DNA from: Flavobacteriales bacterium | GTDB taxonomy: Bacteria > Bacteroidota > Bacteroidia > Flavobacteriales_F > PHOS-HE28 | Direction: 5' to 3' | Assembly: GCA_016715895.1 (NCBI GenBank) | Contig: JADJXH010000003.1 | Span: 1,722,501 to 1,786,500, forward strand | Length of the DNA: 64,000 bases | Shown: piece by piece, positions 1-8,044 of the stretch | Numbering within the stretch: position 1 is the stretch's first letter | Layout: each line of letters starts with the position of its first letter | The notes under the pieces: generated by a model | Database searches by the model: none | The model's input: the letters and a program-made list of their open reading frames with translations, nothing else | Told to the model about the DNA's origin: nothing | Translations under genes and position numbers: made by a program

Positions 1-569
1 TCCACCCGGTTGCTGGCCACTACCAGGGTGCGTCCGTCGAGGTGCTCCCTCAACAGGTCGACGGACCAGGCCGTGCCGCGTGCATCGAGGTTGCTGGTGT
101 GCTCGTCCAGCAGCAGCAGGGGCACATCGCTCATCACGGCCAGCACCAGCTTGAGGCGCTGCTTCATGCCGCTGCTGAACTGCCGCACCGGCTTGTCCAG
201 CTCCTGGTCCAGAAGGGCGGCGCGGGCCACGTTCGAATCCGTGAGGCCGGGTCGGAAGGGCTTGAACCGCCGGTGGAAGGCCAGGGTGTCACGCAGGCTC
301 AGGTCCTCGTACAGGCCCAGGTAGGGCGTGGCGAAGGCGACATGGCGGTACACGGACCCCGGGTCGATCGCACGCCCGTTCAGCTGGTGGGTCACCGTGC
401 CCGAGGTGGCCGATAGCGCGCCACCGATCACCTGCAACAGGGTGCTCTTGCCGCTTCCGTTGGGGCCCAACAGCGCTGTGCGGCTGCCCGGCGCGAACAC
501 ATGGTCCACCCCGCGGAACACCACTTCGCGGCCGAAGGACCGGGTGACGGAGCGGAGGGCTACTTCCAT
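1..569 (-). CDS. ABC transporter ATP-binding protein (3' end cut by window edge)
   Basis: Nucleotide-binding subunit of an ABC transporter, expected at the cytoplasmic face of the inner membrane; the substrate cannot be told. The visible N-terminal 189 residues contain a Walker A motif (GPNGSGKST, about residue 36), a signature-like motif (FSSGMKQRLKL) and Walker B (LLLLDEHTSNLD). The product resembles single-domain exporters of the CcmA type. The ATG at 569 lies inside the first unit of an octamer repeat array, so no ordinary ribosome-binding region precedes it. It follows lpxA on the same strand after 117 bp filled by that array. The C-terminus lies outside the window. Confidence 0.85.
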   Translation of the reverse strand, partial: MEVALRSVTRSFGREVVFRGVDHVFAPGSRTALLGPNGSGKSTLLQVIGGALSATSGTVTHQLNGRAIDPGSVYRHVAFATPYLGLYEDLSLRDTLAFHRRFKPFRPGLTDSNVARAALLDQELDKPVRQFSSGMKQRLKLVLAVMSDVPLLLLDEHTSNLDARGTAWSVDLLREHLDGRTLVVASNRV

Positions 570-690
570 GTGCTCATGTGACCATGTGCTCATGTGACCA
601 TGTGGTCATGTGCACATGGCCTGGACGGACCATGCGCACATGGTGCGTGTGACAGGCGGGAGGACGCATGCGCACATGGCACATGGTCAT
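567..690. repeat. Degenerate CATG octamer array (site D)
   Basis: Six consecutive 8-bp units CATGTGNN run from 567 to 614 (NN = CT, AC, CT, AC, GT, CA). Imperfect CATG-containing units continue to about 690. The array supplies the start codon of the ABC ATPase on one side and touches the stop of lpxA on the other. It is the same octamer as at the other three sites, but I do not see the TCCCGC/GCGGGA hairpin here. Confidence 0.8.
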
Positions 691-1469
691 TCGGCCAGCC
701 CGCGCATGATGCCCTTGGGGCTGTTGCGGATGAAGTCGAGGATCTGGCCGCGCTCGGGACTGCGGGGCAGGGTCTGCTCCACGTTCTGCACGGCGCGTTC
801 CACGTTGTTGTTGCGCACGAAGATCTCGCGGTAGATGTCCTCGATGCGGGCCACCTGCTCGTCGTCGTAGCCGCGGCGGCGCAGGCCCACGACGTTGACG
901 CCCACGTAGCTCAGCGGCTCGCGTGCGGCCTTCACGAAGGGCGGCACGTTCTTGCGCACCAGGCTGGCGCCGGCGATGAAGCTGTGGGCCCCGATGTGGA
1001 TGAACTGCTGCACGGCCACGTTGCCCTCCAGGATGGCCCAGTCGTCGATGGTGACATGGCCGGCGAGGTTGACGCTGTTGGCGATGACGATGTTGTTGCC
1101 CAGGACGCAGTCGTGCGCCAGGTGCACATAGGCCATCAGCAGGCAGTTGCTGCCCACGGCGGTGCGCTGTCGGTCGGCCGTGCCGCGGTTGATGGTGACG
1201 CACTCGCGGATGGTGGTGCCGTCGCCGACCTCGGCGGTGCTGTATTCACCGGCGAACTTGAGGTCCTGCGGGATGGCGCCGATCACCGCGCCGGGGAAGA
1301 TGCGGCAGCGGCTGCCGATGCGGGCGCCGTCCATCAGCACCGCGTTGGGCCCGATCCAGGTGCCCTCGCCGATCCGCACATCGGCGTAGATGGTGGCGAA
1401 GGGCTCCACCACGACGTCGCGGCCGAGCTTCGCGTCGGGGTGCACGGAGGCGAGGGGGGAGATGCTCAT
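687..1469 (-). CDS. lpxA: Acyl-ACP--UDP-N-acetylglucosamine O-acyltransferase
   Basis: Catalyses the first step of lipid A synthesis, transfer of a hydroxyacyl chain from ACP to the 3-OH of UDP-GlcNAc, in the cytoplasm. The 260-residue protein has the expected length. Its first two thirds are left-handed beta-helix hexapeptide repeats, and the expected active-site region is present (VHLAHD, second His catalytic in the family). The C-terminal helical region (RRGYDDEQ onward) matches LpxA. The ATG overlaps the stop of the upstream lpxC/fabZ gene by 4 bp (ATGA), so the two are almost certainly cotranslated. It is the last lpx gene of the run lpxD, lpxC/fabZ, lpxA. Confidence 0.96.
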   Translation of the reverse strand: MSISPLASVHPDAKLGRDVVVEPFATIYADVRIGEGTWIGPNAVLMDGARIGSRCRIFPGAVIGAIPQDLKFAGEYSTAEVGDGTTIRECVTINRGTADRQRTAVGSNCLLMAYVHLAHDCVLGNNIVIANSVNLAGHVTIDDWAILEGNVAVQQFIHIGAHSFIAGASLVRKNVPPFVKAAREPLSYVGVNVVGLRRRGYDDEQVARIEDIYREIFVRNNNVERAVQNVEQTLPRSPERGQILDFIRNSPKGIMRGLAE

Positions 1470-2923
1470 GCGTTCACCGCCGTGGTCCGCGGCGTCGGTG
1501 TGTCCTGCTTGGCGGGGGCCTTGTCGCGGGCGATCTGCGCCATCATCTCGGCCTCCATCGCGGGCTGTCCGTTCACGTAGGCCACGCCCTTCATGTGCAC
1601 GATGCCGCGGCGGATGGGCGTGATCAGCTGCAGGCGGAACACCACGGTGTCGCCGGGGATCACCTTGCGCTTGAAGCGCACGCCGTCGATCTTCAGGAAG
1701 TAGGTGGTGTAGTGCTCGGGGTCGGGCACCTGGCTGAGGGCGAAGACGCCGCCCACCTGGGCCATGGCCTCGATCTGGATCACCCCGGGCATCACCGGGT
1801 TGCCCGGGAAGTGGCCCTGGAAGAAGGGCTCGTTCATGGTCACGTTCTTCACCCCGATGATGGTGTCTTCCGTGATCTCCATGATCTTGTCGATCAGCAG
1901 GAAGGGGTAGCGGTGCGGCAGCATCCGCGCGATCGCGTTGATGTCGTAGAGCGGCTCGCGCGACAGGTCGTACTGGAACCCGGCGGCCTTCCGCTCCTGT
2001 CGCATGGCCTCCTTGATGCGCTTGGCGAAGCTGGTGTTGCCGAAGTGGCCGGGGCGCGCGGCCAGGATGTGGCCCTTGATGGGACGCCCCACCAGCGCCA
2101 GGTCGCCCACGATGTCCATCAGCTTGTGGCGGGCCGGCTCGTTGAAGAACTTCAGGTCCGTGGTGTTCAGCACGCCGTTGCGGCGGATCTCCACGTCGCG
2201 GTACTCCTTGCCCAGCAACCTGGCCAGCTCCTTCAGCTGCTCCTTGGTGGTGCCCTCGCGGTCCTCCATCACGATGGCGTTGTCCAGGTCGCCGCCCTTG
2301 ATGAGGCCCGCCTTGGCCAGCTGCTCCAGCTCGCGGAGGAACACGAAGGTGCGGCACGGGGCGATCTCCGTCTTGAACTCGCCGGTGTGGTACATGCTGG
2401 CGTGCTGGGTGCCGAGCACCGGGCTGTTGTAGTCCACCATCACCGTCAGGCGGAACTCGCCGCCGGGGGTGGGCACGCCGAGCATCTCGGTGCCGCGCTC
2501 CTGGGTCTCGAACCAGATGGGCTCCTTCAGCACGTACCAGTCCTTGTCGGCCTTCTGTTCCACGATGCCGGCCTGCTCGATGGCGAGCACGAAGGGCAGC
2601 GCGCTGCCGTCCATGATGGGCACCTCGGGTCCGGTGAGCTTCAGCAGGCAGTTGTCCACGCCCAGGGCGTAAAGCGCGGCCAGCACATGCTCGGTGGTGT
2701 TCACCCGGGCGCCGTTCTTGCCCAGGGTGGTGCCGCGGTCGGTGCTCACCACCAGGTCGGCGTCGGCCTCGATCACGGGGGCGCCGTCCAGGTCCATGCG
2801 CTGGAACTTGTAGCCGTGTCCGTCGGGGGCCGGATCCAGGGTGAGCGTCACCGGTTCGCCGGTGTGCAGGCCCACGCCGGTGATGGAGACGGGCTGCTTG
2901 AGGGTGCGTTGTTTGTCGCTCAT
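1466..2923 (-). CDS. lpxC/fabZ: Bifunctional UDP-3-O-acyl-GlcNAc deacetylase / 3-hydroxyacyl-ACP dehydratase
   Basis: A 485-residue fusion typical of Bacteroidota. Residues 1 to about 310 are LpxC, the zinc-dependent deacetylase that commits UDP-GlcNAc to lipid A. The metal-ligand motifs are TTEH near residue 79 and HKLMD near residue 266. Residues from about 325 are FabZ, the dehydratase of fatty acid elongation, with LPHRYPFLL and the active-site block GHFPGNPVMPG plus QIEAMAQ. The fusion couples two enzymes that compete for hydroxyacyl-ACP. A TAGCTTCG box lies 43 nt upstream. The stop overlaps the lpxA start. Confidence 0.97.
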   Translation of the reverse strand: MSDKQRTLKQPVSITGVGLHTGEPVTLTLDPAPDGHGYKFQRMDLDGAPVIEADADLVVSTDRGTTLGKNGARVNTTEHVLAALYALGVDNCLLKLTGPEVPIMDGSALPFVLAIEQAGIVEQKADKDWYVLKEPIWFETQERGTEMLGVPTPGGEFRLTVMVDYNSPVLGTQHASMYHTGEFKTEIAPCRTFVFLRELEQLAKAGLIKGGDLDNAIVMEDREGTTKEQLKELARLLGKEYRDVEIRRNGVLNTTDLKFFNEPARHKLMDIVGDLALVGRPIKGHILAARPGHFGNTSFAKRIKEAMRQERKAAGFQYDLSREPLYDINAIARMLPHRYPFLLIDKIMEITEDTIIGVKNVTMNEPFFQGHFPGNPVMPGVIQIEAMAQVGGVFALSQVPDPEHYTTYFLKIDGVRFKRKVIPGDTVVFRLQLITPIRRGIVHMKGVAYVNGQPAMEAEMMAQIARDKAPAKQDTPTPRTTAVNA

Positions 2924-2966
2924 GCGTTCGCGCGCCCGGGCCGTCGCGGTCCCCGGGATCGCCGGC

Positions 2967-2974
2967 CGAAGCTA
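2967..2974 (-). promoter_or_regulatory. Putative -7 promoter box for lpxC/fabZ
   Basis: TAGCTTCG on the minus strand, 43 nt before the lpxC/fabZ start, in the 74-bp gap after lpxD. It matches the Bacteroidota -7 consensus TAnnTTTG with one change, suggesting a secondary promoter inside the lpx run. Confidence 0.45.
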
Positions 2975-2997
2975 CGGCGCGTCCGCGAAGCGGCGGG

Positions 2998-4053
2998 TCA
3001 GGCGTCCCCGCCGGCCGCCCGGCGCAGCTCCGCCAGCGCCTTCTCCAGCTCGGCCACGCGCCGCTGCAGCTCGGGCAGGTTGCGGAACACCACGTAGCTG
3101 CGCTTGTAGGGGCCGATGGCGAAGGCCGGACTGCCCTGCACCGTCACCCCGTCCGGGATGTTCTCCCCGATGCCGCTCTGCGCCGCCACCTTCACCCGGT
3201 CGCCCACCGTGAGGTGACCGGCGATGCCCACCTGCCCGCCGATCATGGCGTAGGCGCCCACCCGGCTGCTGCCTGCGATGCCCGTCTGCGACACCACCAC
3301 CGTGTGCGCGCCGATCTCCGCGTTGTGCCCCACCTGGATCAGGTTGTCCAGCTTGGCGCCCCGGCGGATGAGGGTGCTGCCCAGCGTCGCCCGGTCGATC
3401 GTGCAGTTGGCGCCGATCTCCACGTCGTCCTCGATCACCACGTTGCCGATCTGCGGGATCTTCTCCTGCTCACCCGCCGCGTTCACCGTGAAGCCGAAGC
3501 CGTCCGAGCCGATCACCGTGCCGCTGTGGATGATGCAGTTCCGGCCGATCACGCTGCGCCCGTACACCGCCACGTTGGCGTGGATGCGCGTGCCCGCACC
3601 GATGCTCACGTTGTCGCCGATGGTGCAGTTGGGCAGGATCTTCACCCCGTCGCCGATCACCACCCCATCGCCGATGTGGGTGAAGGTGCCGATGTAGACG
3701 TCCTTGCCGATGGTGGCCTTCGGGCTGATGTAGCTGGGCTGCTCGTAGCCCTTCTTCTCGTACTGGTGCGCGTCGTGCATCTGCAGCAGGCGCGAGAAGC
3801 AGGCGCGGGGGTCGGCCACGCGGATCAGCGTCACATGCTTGGGGATGGGCCGCGTGGGGTGGAAGCCCTTCTCCACCAGCACCACGCTGGCCGCCGTGGT
3901 GTACACATGCTCGGTGTACTTCGGGTTGGCCAGGAAGCTCAGCGTGCCCAGGCGGCCTTCCTCGATCTTGCTGATGTCGCTCACCAGCACCTGCGCGTCG
4001 CCATCCACCTCCCCCTGGAGGAACTCGGCGATCTGACCGGCGGAGAACTGCAT
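2998..4053 (-). CDS. lpxD: UDP-3-O-(3-hydroxyacyl)glucosamine N-acyltransferase
   Basis: Adds the N-linked hydroxyacyl chain to UDP-3-O-acylglucosamine, the third step of lipid A synthesis. The 351-residue protein starts with the uridine-binding LpxD N-domain ([12 protein letters not shown]). It continues as a long hexapeptide-repeat beta-helix with the expected active-site His block ([10 protein letters not shown]) and ends in a short Arg/Glu-rich helix. I chose the ATG at 4053. An in-frame TTG at 4062 would add three residues but lies inside a perfect TACTTTTG promoter box (4067-4060), and family members begin at the MQF position. It is the first gene of the lpx run. Confidence 0.96.
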   Translation of the reverse strand: MQFSAGQIAEFLQGEVDGDAQVLVSDISKIEEGRLGTLSFLANPKYTEHVYTTAASVVLVEKGFHPTRPIPKHVTLIRVADPRACFSRLLQMHDAHQYEKKGYEQPSYISPKATIGKDVYIGTFTHIGDGVVIGDGVKILPNCTIGDNVSIGAGTRIHANVAVYGRSVIGRNCIIHSGTVIGSDGFGFTVNAAGEQEKIPQIGNVVIEDDVEIGANCTIDRATLGSTLIRRGAKLDNLIQVGHNAEIGAHTVVVSQTGIAGSSRVGAYAMIGGQVGIAGHLTVGDRVKVAAQSGIGENIPDGVTVQGSPAFAIGPYKRSYVVFRNLPELQRRVAELEKALAELRRAAGGDA

Positions 4054-4059
4054 GGCCCG

Positions 4060-4067
4060 CAAAAGTA
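4060..4067 (-). promoter_or_regulatory. -7 promoter box of lpxD, 6 nt from the start codon
   Basis: TACTTTTG on the minus strand fits TAnnTTTG exactly. Only 6 nt separate it from the lpxD ATG, so transcription would begin at or very near the start codon. Confidence 0.6.
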
Positions 4068-4086
4068 GGCCGCGCCCTGGTCTTCC

Positions 4087-4635
4087 TCAGTGGGCCATGG
4101 GCACCGTCACCCGCACGTCGTCCCAGCTCAGGGTCAGGGCCAGCGGCGCCTCCTGCACCGCGATGGTGAACTGCTCCACCGGTTCGGCCAGCCGTTCCAC
4201 AGGCACCTGCACCTGCAAGGCATCGTGTTCAGGTCGGCGCTGCGCCTTCTGGTCGAAGTCCACCCCCCAGGGATACATGCGGTCGTTCCAGATCACCGTC
4301 CAGGACTCACGCCCGGGCACGGTCCACAGCGTGTACGCCCCGGCCTTCAGCACCTTGCCATCGATGGTGATCGGCTTGTTGATCGTGAAGGTCGTGGCCT
4401 CGTTGGCGCCCGTGCGCCACACCTCGTCATAGGGCACCAGACCGCCGAAGATGGTGCGTCCCTTCTTCGAGGGCCGGTTGTAGAAGACCTCCAGCGTCAG
4501 GTCGCCCTGCGTGAACACGATGCGGTCCTCGGGGCTGGCCTTCTTGGTGTTGAACTTCATGAACTGGAAGCCGGCGAAGGCCAGCACCAGCAGCACGGCC
4601 ACGCCGAGCAGGAACCACGTCAACCACTTCTTCAT
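4087..4635 (-). CDS. DUF2911 family membrane-anchored protein
   Basis: An 182-residue protein with one N-terminal membrane segment (about residues 4-24), then a DUF2911 domain exposed to the periplasm. The recognisable family features are VFYNRPSKKGRTIFG, VWRTGANEAT, the AGAYTLWTVP strand and a WTVIWN block. Its biochemical role is unknown to me; the family is common in Bacteroidota. I start it at the ATG at 4635 because upstream in-frame codons run into the octamer array and encode only repeat-derived Cys/Pro/His peptides. A TACCTTCG box lies 19 nt upstream. Confidence 0.85.
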   Translation of the reverse strand: MKKWLTWFLLGVAVLLVLAFAGFQFMKFNTKKASPEDRIVFTQGDLTLEVFYNRPSKKGRTIFGGLVPYDEVWRTGANEATTFTINKPITIDGKVLKAGAYTLWTVPGRESWTVIWNDRMYPWGVDFDQKAQRRPEHDALQVQVPVERLAEPVEQFTIAVQEAPLALTLSWDDVRVTVPMAH

Positions 4636-4654
4636 CTGGGAGGGGGGTGTGCGG

Positions 4655-4662
4655 CGAAGGTA
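4655..4662 (-). promoter_or_regulatory. -7 promoter box of the DUF2911 gene
   Basis: TACCTTCG on the minus strand, 19 nt upstream of the ATG at 4635, a recurrent form of the Bacteroidota -7 box in this window. Confidence 0.5.
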
Positions 4663-4676
4663 GGCGAACGAAATGC

Positions 4677-4777
4677 GCAGGTGCACATGGGCACGACTTG
4701 TCCCGCCCCAGCGGGATGGTCGCATGGGCACATGGTCGCATGGGCACATGAGCACAGGGTCGCATGGGCACATGCGA
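4677..4777 (-). repeat. Composite hairpin plus octamer element (site A)
   Basis: A hairpin with TCCCGC at 4701-4706 and GCGGGA at 4711-4716 is preceded by ACTTG. About eight CATG-containing 8-bp units (GCATGGGC, ACATGGTC and similar) follow from 4718 to 4777. Read on the minus strand it has the same order as the other copies: octamer array, hairpin, CAAGTYGTG, then CATGTG. It fills the gap between the SDR gene and the DUF2911 gene. Confidence 0.8.
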
Positions 4778-5554
4778 TCAGCCCCCGCGGTGCACCACCA
4801 TGCTGTTGGCCTGCGCCGTGGGCGTCACCACCAGGTCGTTGATGCACACGTGCGGCGGCAGGGTGGTGACGTAGTGCACCAGTTCGGCGATGTCCTCGGG
4901 GCGCAGCGGTCGCAGGCCCTGGTACACCTGTTTCGCGCGCTCGGCATCGCCGTGGAAGCGCACCACGCTGAACTCCGTCTCGGCCAGGCCCGGCGCGATC
5001 TGCGTCACCTTGATGCCGTGGGGCAGCAGGTCCTGGCGCATCGCCTTGGTGAGGGCGTCCACCGCGTGTTTGCTGGCGCAGTACACGTTGCCCTTGGGAT
5101 ACACCTCCTTGCCGGCGGTGCTGCCGATGTTGATGATGTGGCCGGCCTTGCGGGCGATCATGCCGGGCAGCACGGCGCGCGTCACGTGCAGCAGGCCCTT
5201 CACGTTGGTGTCCAGCATGCGCTCCCAGTCCTGCAGGTTGCCCTCCTGGATGGGGTCGAGGCCGGCGGCCAGCCCGGCGTTGTTCACCAGCACATCGATG
5301 CTGCTCCAGGCGGCGGGAAGGGCAGCGATGGCGCGCACCGTGGCGTCGTGGTCGCGCACGTCGAAGTGGAGGGCGTGCACCCGGTCGTGGTCGCCCAGGT
5401 CGCCATACAGGCCTTCGAGCTCCTTGCGCAGGGCCTCCAGGCGCTCCTTGCGGCGGCCGGTGATGATCACGCGGTGGCCCTCGGCGGCGAAGCGCCGTGC
5501 GGTGGCCTCACCGAAACCGCTGGTGGCGCCGGTGATGAGGAGGGTCTTGGGCAT
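4778..5554 (-). CDS. NAD(P)-dependent short-chain dehydrogenase/reductase (YdfG-like)
   Basis: A classical SDR of 258 residues, probably a cytoplasmic oxidoreductase acting on a hydroxy acid or similar small alcohol. It shows the cofactor motif TGATSGFGEA at residues 8-17, NNAGLA, and the catalytic Ser (INIGSTAG) and YxxxK (YCASK). The basic residues after the second strand (GRRKERLE) suggest NADP preference. The closest general type is the YdfG 3-hydroxy acid dehydrogenase. It is divergent from the leucine-rich cargo gene, with a 96-bp shared upstream region, and its stop touches octamer element A. Confidence 0.88.
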   Translation of the reverse strand: MPKTLLITGATSGFGEATARRFAAEGHRVIITGRRKERLEALRKELEGLYGDLGDHDRVHALHFDVRDHDATVRAIAALPAAWSSIDVLVNNAGLAAGLDPIQEGNLQDWERMLDTNVKGLLHVTRAVLPGMIARKAGHIINIGSTAGKEVYPKGNVYCASKHAVDALTKAMRQDLLPHGIKVTQIAPGLAETEFSVVRFHGDAERAKQVYQGLRPLRPEDIAELVHYVTTLPPHVCINDLVVTPTAQANSMVVHRGG

Positions 5555-5624
5555 GGGGCGGATGATGATGCGGAACGCGGATGGCGAAGGTCGGGGATCG
5601 CCTCGAGGCGAAGTTCGTGTTCAC

Positions 5625-5632
5625 TAGCTTCG
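5625..5632 (+). promoter_or_regulatory. -7 promoter box of the leucine-rich cargo gene
   Basis: TAGCTTCG, 18 nt upstream of the ATG at 5651. Confidence 0.45.
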
Positions 5633-5650
5633 ACACCACACAGATCAACG

Positions 5651-8044
5651 ATGCGCGCTTTCGTCCGGGTGCTTTCCATCATCGTGCTGCTCGCTACGTG
5701 CGGCATCGGTTCAGCGCAGCCGGTCTTCGTTCCGGATACCAACCTGCGCGTATGGTTCAACGCCCAGGCCAGCGGCTGTGTGGACGCGCTGGGCTGGTTC
5801 GATCCATCGCATCCGGGGATCCAGGATACGATCTACGGACTGTTGATCAATTGGCCGAACTCCGACCTCACCGGGCTCGAGGCCCTGCCGAACGTCCGGC
5901 AACTAGCGATCGGTGCGCTGGATGTCATGGTGCAGCCGAGCATTTCGGTGTGGCCGGACAGTCTGCGGCGACTGCGGTTGGAGTATATGGGCGGACTTGA
6001 GCAGGTGACAGGTCTTCCACCGGCCCTGCGCTTCTTGGATATCGACGGTGGCTCACTGATCTCCATAGGGCCGCTGCCAGCATCACTCGAAGGCTTCAGC
6101 TTGGCCTCTGTCCCTTTGGTGAACTTCCCAGCCCTGCCACCTGGTCTGCGTGACCTTTGGGTAAGGGATCTCCCGCTGATGACCGCGCTGCCGTCACTTC
6201 CCAATGGCCTGCGTCTGCTCAAAGTCTTCAATTGCCCCCTGCTGATCGGCTTTCCAACGCTTCCCAATGAGCTGCGTTCCTTCTGGATGCATCAGGTCCC
6301 CGGGCTCAACACCTGGCCGGCCTGGCCAGACTCTCTCCGCGATCTGCAGCTGTTCTACGTTTCACTGTCCGGTGCTATGCCTCCGGTCCCGGATGACCTC
6401 GCGGAGATCGCGCTGATCGATATTCCCGGGCTGACGGCGATCCAGAGCCTCGGTGCGAACACGAGGGTTTTCGATGTCGGTGTGTGCCCGCTCCTGGAGG
6501 TGCTTCCCGATACCATCCCGGCGCGATTGAATTCGTTCTCCGTGTGGAACTGCCCGCTCGTGTACTGTCTTCCCTGGCTCCATGACACCATGAACGTCTA
6601 TGTGGGCGGAACGGGTATCACCTGCCTGCCCAACCTGCCGACCACGGCTTTTCTCATCGACCCGGATGTCCTTCGTGTTCGACCGTGTGCGGTGTTCGAT
6701 CCGTCCTGCGCGGCGAATGCCGTTTCAGGTATCGCTTACGAGGACCTGGACCTCGATGGGCAGCTGGATCCCGGTGAGCCGCCGTTCCCGAACGCCACCA
6801 TCCGGGTGGATCCCGGTGCGTCGATGGTGGGCGCGGACAGCACGGGCTTCTTCCGGTTCGATCCCGGCACCGGGAACCATGTGCTCAGCAGCGCACCGCA
6901 CCCATACGTGAGTTCGGTGCTGCCGGCCAGCCATACGGCCAACCTGCTCGCACCGGGCGACATGGACAGCCTGAACCACTTCGGCCATGTGCTGACCCCA
7001 AGCATGCAGGACCTCCGCGTGCACCTGGCCGGGCCCACCCCCCGGAGCGGACTGCCTGTGCCGATGTGGGCCGCCGTGCACAATGCGGGCACGGTGCCGG
7101 TCATCGCCACGCTCACCCTCACCTTGGATACGGTGGATCAGCTCGTCAGCAGCACGCCGGCGCCCACCACGATCAATGGAGCGACCCTCACATGGGAGCT
7201 GGGATCGATCCCCGCAGGCATGTGGAGATCTGTGGATCTGGTGCTGGAGGTCCTCGGCTCCACGCCGTTCGGTACCCCGGTGCTTCGTACAGCCCAGGTG
7301 GACCCGACCGTGGGCGACCAGACGCCGCTCGACGACCAGGCCATTTTCCTGTCGAGCACGCTCAATTCCTATGACCCGAACGACAAGCAGGTGGAGCCTG
7401 CGGTGGTGTCGCCGGCGGAACTTCAGTTCGATCCGTGGTTCACCTACCGCGTCCGGTTCCAGAACTGCGGCAACGCGGAAGCCTTGCGGGTGGTGATCAC
7501 GGACACGCTGGACCACCGGCTGGACCGCTCCACCGTGCAGGTGCTTGCCAGCAGCCATACCATGACCTGGAGCTGCACGGGCGATGTGCTCTCCTTCATC
7601 CACGACGACATCCACCTGCCCGACAGCGCAAGCGATCCCATCCGGAGCCAAGGCTTCGTGCTCTTCCGGATGAAGGTGATCCCCGGCCTGTCGATCGGTG
7701 ACAGCATCAGTAACCGCGCCAACATTTTCTTCGACCTGAACCCACCGGTGATCACGGAGCCGGCCATCCTGCGTGTGGATGTGCAGACCGGTCTGCCGGT
7801 CATCGGCAGCGGGGATGTTCAGCTGTACCCCAACCCGGCCGAGGACGTCGTGACTGTGGTATGCGGCGCACGGCGGTCCTGGTCGGATTGGTCGGTGGTC
7901 GATGCGCAAGGTCGAACGGTACTGACCGGGTCAGTGGATGGTCCGGTGTTCCAGGTGCCCTTGGACCGTTGTGCCCCGGGTATCCAGGCGATCAGGCTGA
8001 CGGGACCGGAGGGTTCGCGGACAGTGCGGTTCACGAAACGGTGA
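5651..8044 (+). CDS. T9SS cargo: leucine-rich repeat surface protein
   Basis: A 797-residue secreted protein with a signal peptide (cut near GIGSAQ). Residues of roughly 110-340 contain about ten 20-22-residue repeats of the form LPxxLxxLxVxxxPLLxxLPx, resembling the short bacterial (YopM/IpaH-type) leucine-rich repeat. An SdrD-B-like carboxypeptidase-fold segment follows near 356-425 (GIAYEDLDLDG). Next is the conserved block found in many T9SS cargos starting YDPNDKQ near 573 and ending NANIFFDLNPPVIT in outline. A type A sorting domain from about 722 (VQLYPNPAED) completes it. The function is unknown; a binding role is inference. Its stop codon abuts that of the HD gene. Confidence 0.85.
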   Translation: MRAFVRVLSIIVLLATCGIGSAQPVFVPDTNLRVWFNAQASGCVDALGWFDPSHPGIQDTIYGLLINWPNSDLTGLEALPNVRQLAIGALDVMVQPSISVWPDSLRRLRLEYMGGLEQVTGLPPALRFLDIDGGSLISIGPLPASLEGFSLASVPLVNFPALPPGLRDLWVRDLPLMTALPSLPNGLRLLKVFNCPLLIGFPTLPNELRSFWMHQVPGLNTWPAWPDSLRDLQLFYVSLSGAMPPVPDDLAEIALIDIPGLTAIQSLGANTRVFDVGVCPLLEVLPDTIPARLNSFSVWNCPLVYCLPWLHDTMNVYVGGTGITCLPNLPTTAFLIDPDVLRVRPCAVFDPSCAANAVSGIAYEDLDLDGQLDPGEPPFPNATIRVDPGASMVGADSTGFFRFDPGTGNHVLSSAPHPYVSSVLPASHTANLLAPGDMDSLNHFGHVLTPSMQDLRVHLAGPTPRSGLPVPMWAAVHNAGTVPVIATLTLTLDTVDQLVSSTPAPTTINGATLTWELGSIPAGMWRSVDLVLEVLGSTPFGTPVLRTAQVDPTVGDQTPLDDQAIFLSSTLNSYDPNDKQVEPAVVSPAELQFDPWFTYRVRFQNCGNAEALRVVITDTLDHRLDRSTVQVLASSHTMTWSCTGDVLSFIHDDIHLPDSASDPIRSQGFVLFRMKVIPGLSIGDSISNRANIFFDLNPPVITEPAILRVDVQTGLPVIGSGDVQLYPNPAEDVVTVVCGARRSWSDWSVVDAQGRTVLTGSVDGPVFQVPLDRCAPGIQAIRLTGPEGSRTVRFTKR

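Noticed and set aside
4054..4062. TTG 4062 as the lpxD start
   Set aside because: It lies inside a perfect TACTTTTG promoter box, and the family N-terminus begins at the ATG at 4053.
4636..4773. N-terminal extension of the DUF2911 gene and similar Cys/Pro/His peptides (MCPCDHVPM type) at other octamer sites
   Set aside because: The residues are translations of the CATG octamer array in rotating frames. The family start MKKW at 4635 is preceded by a promoter box.
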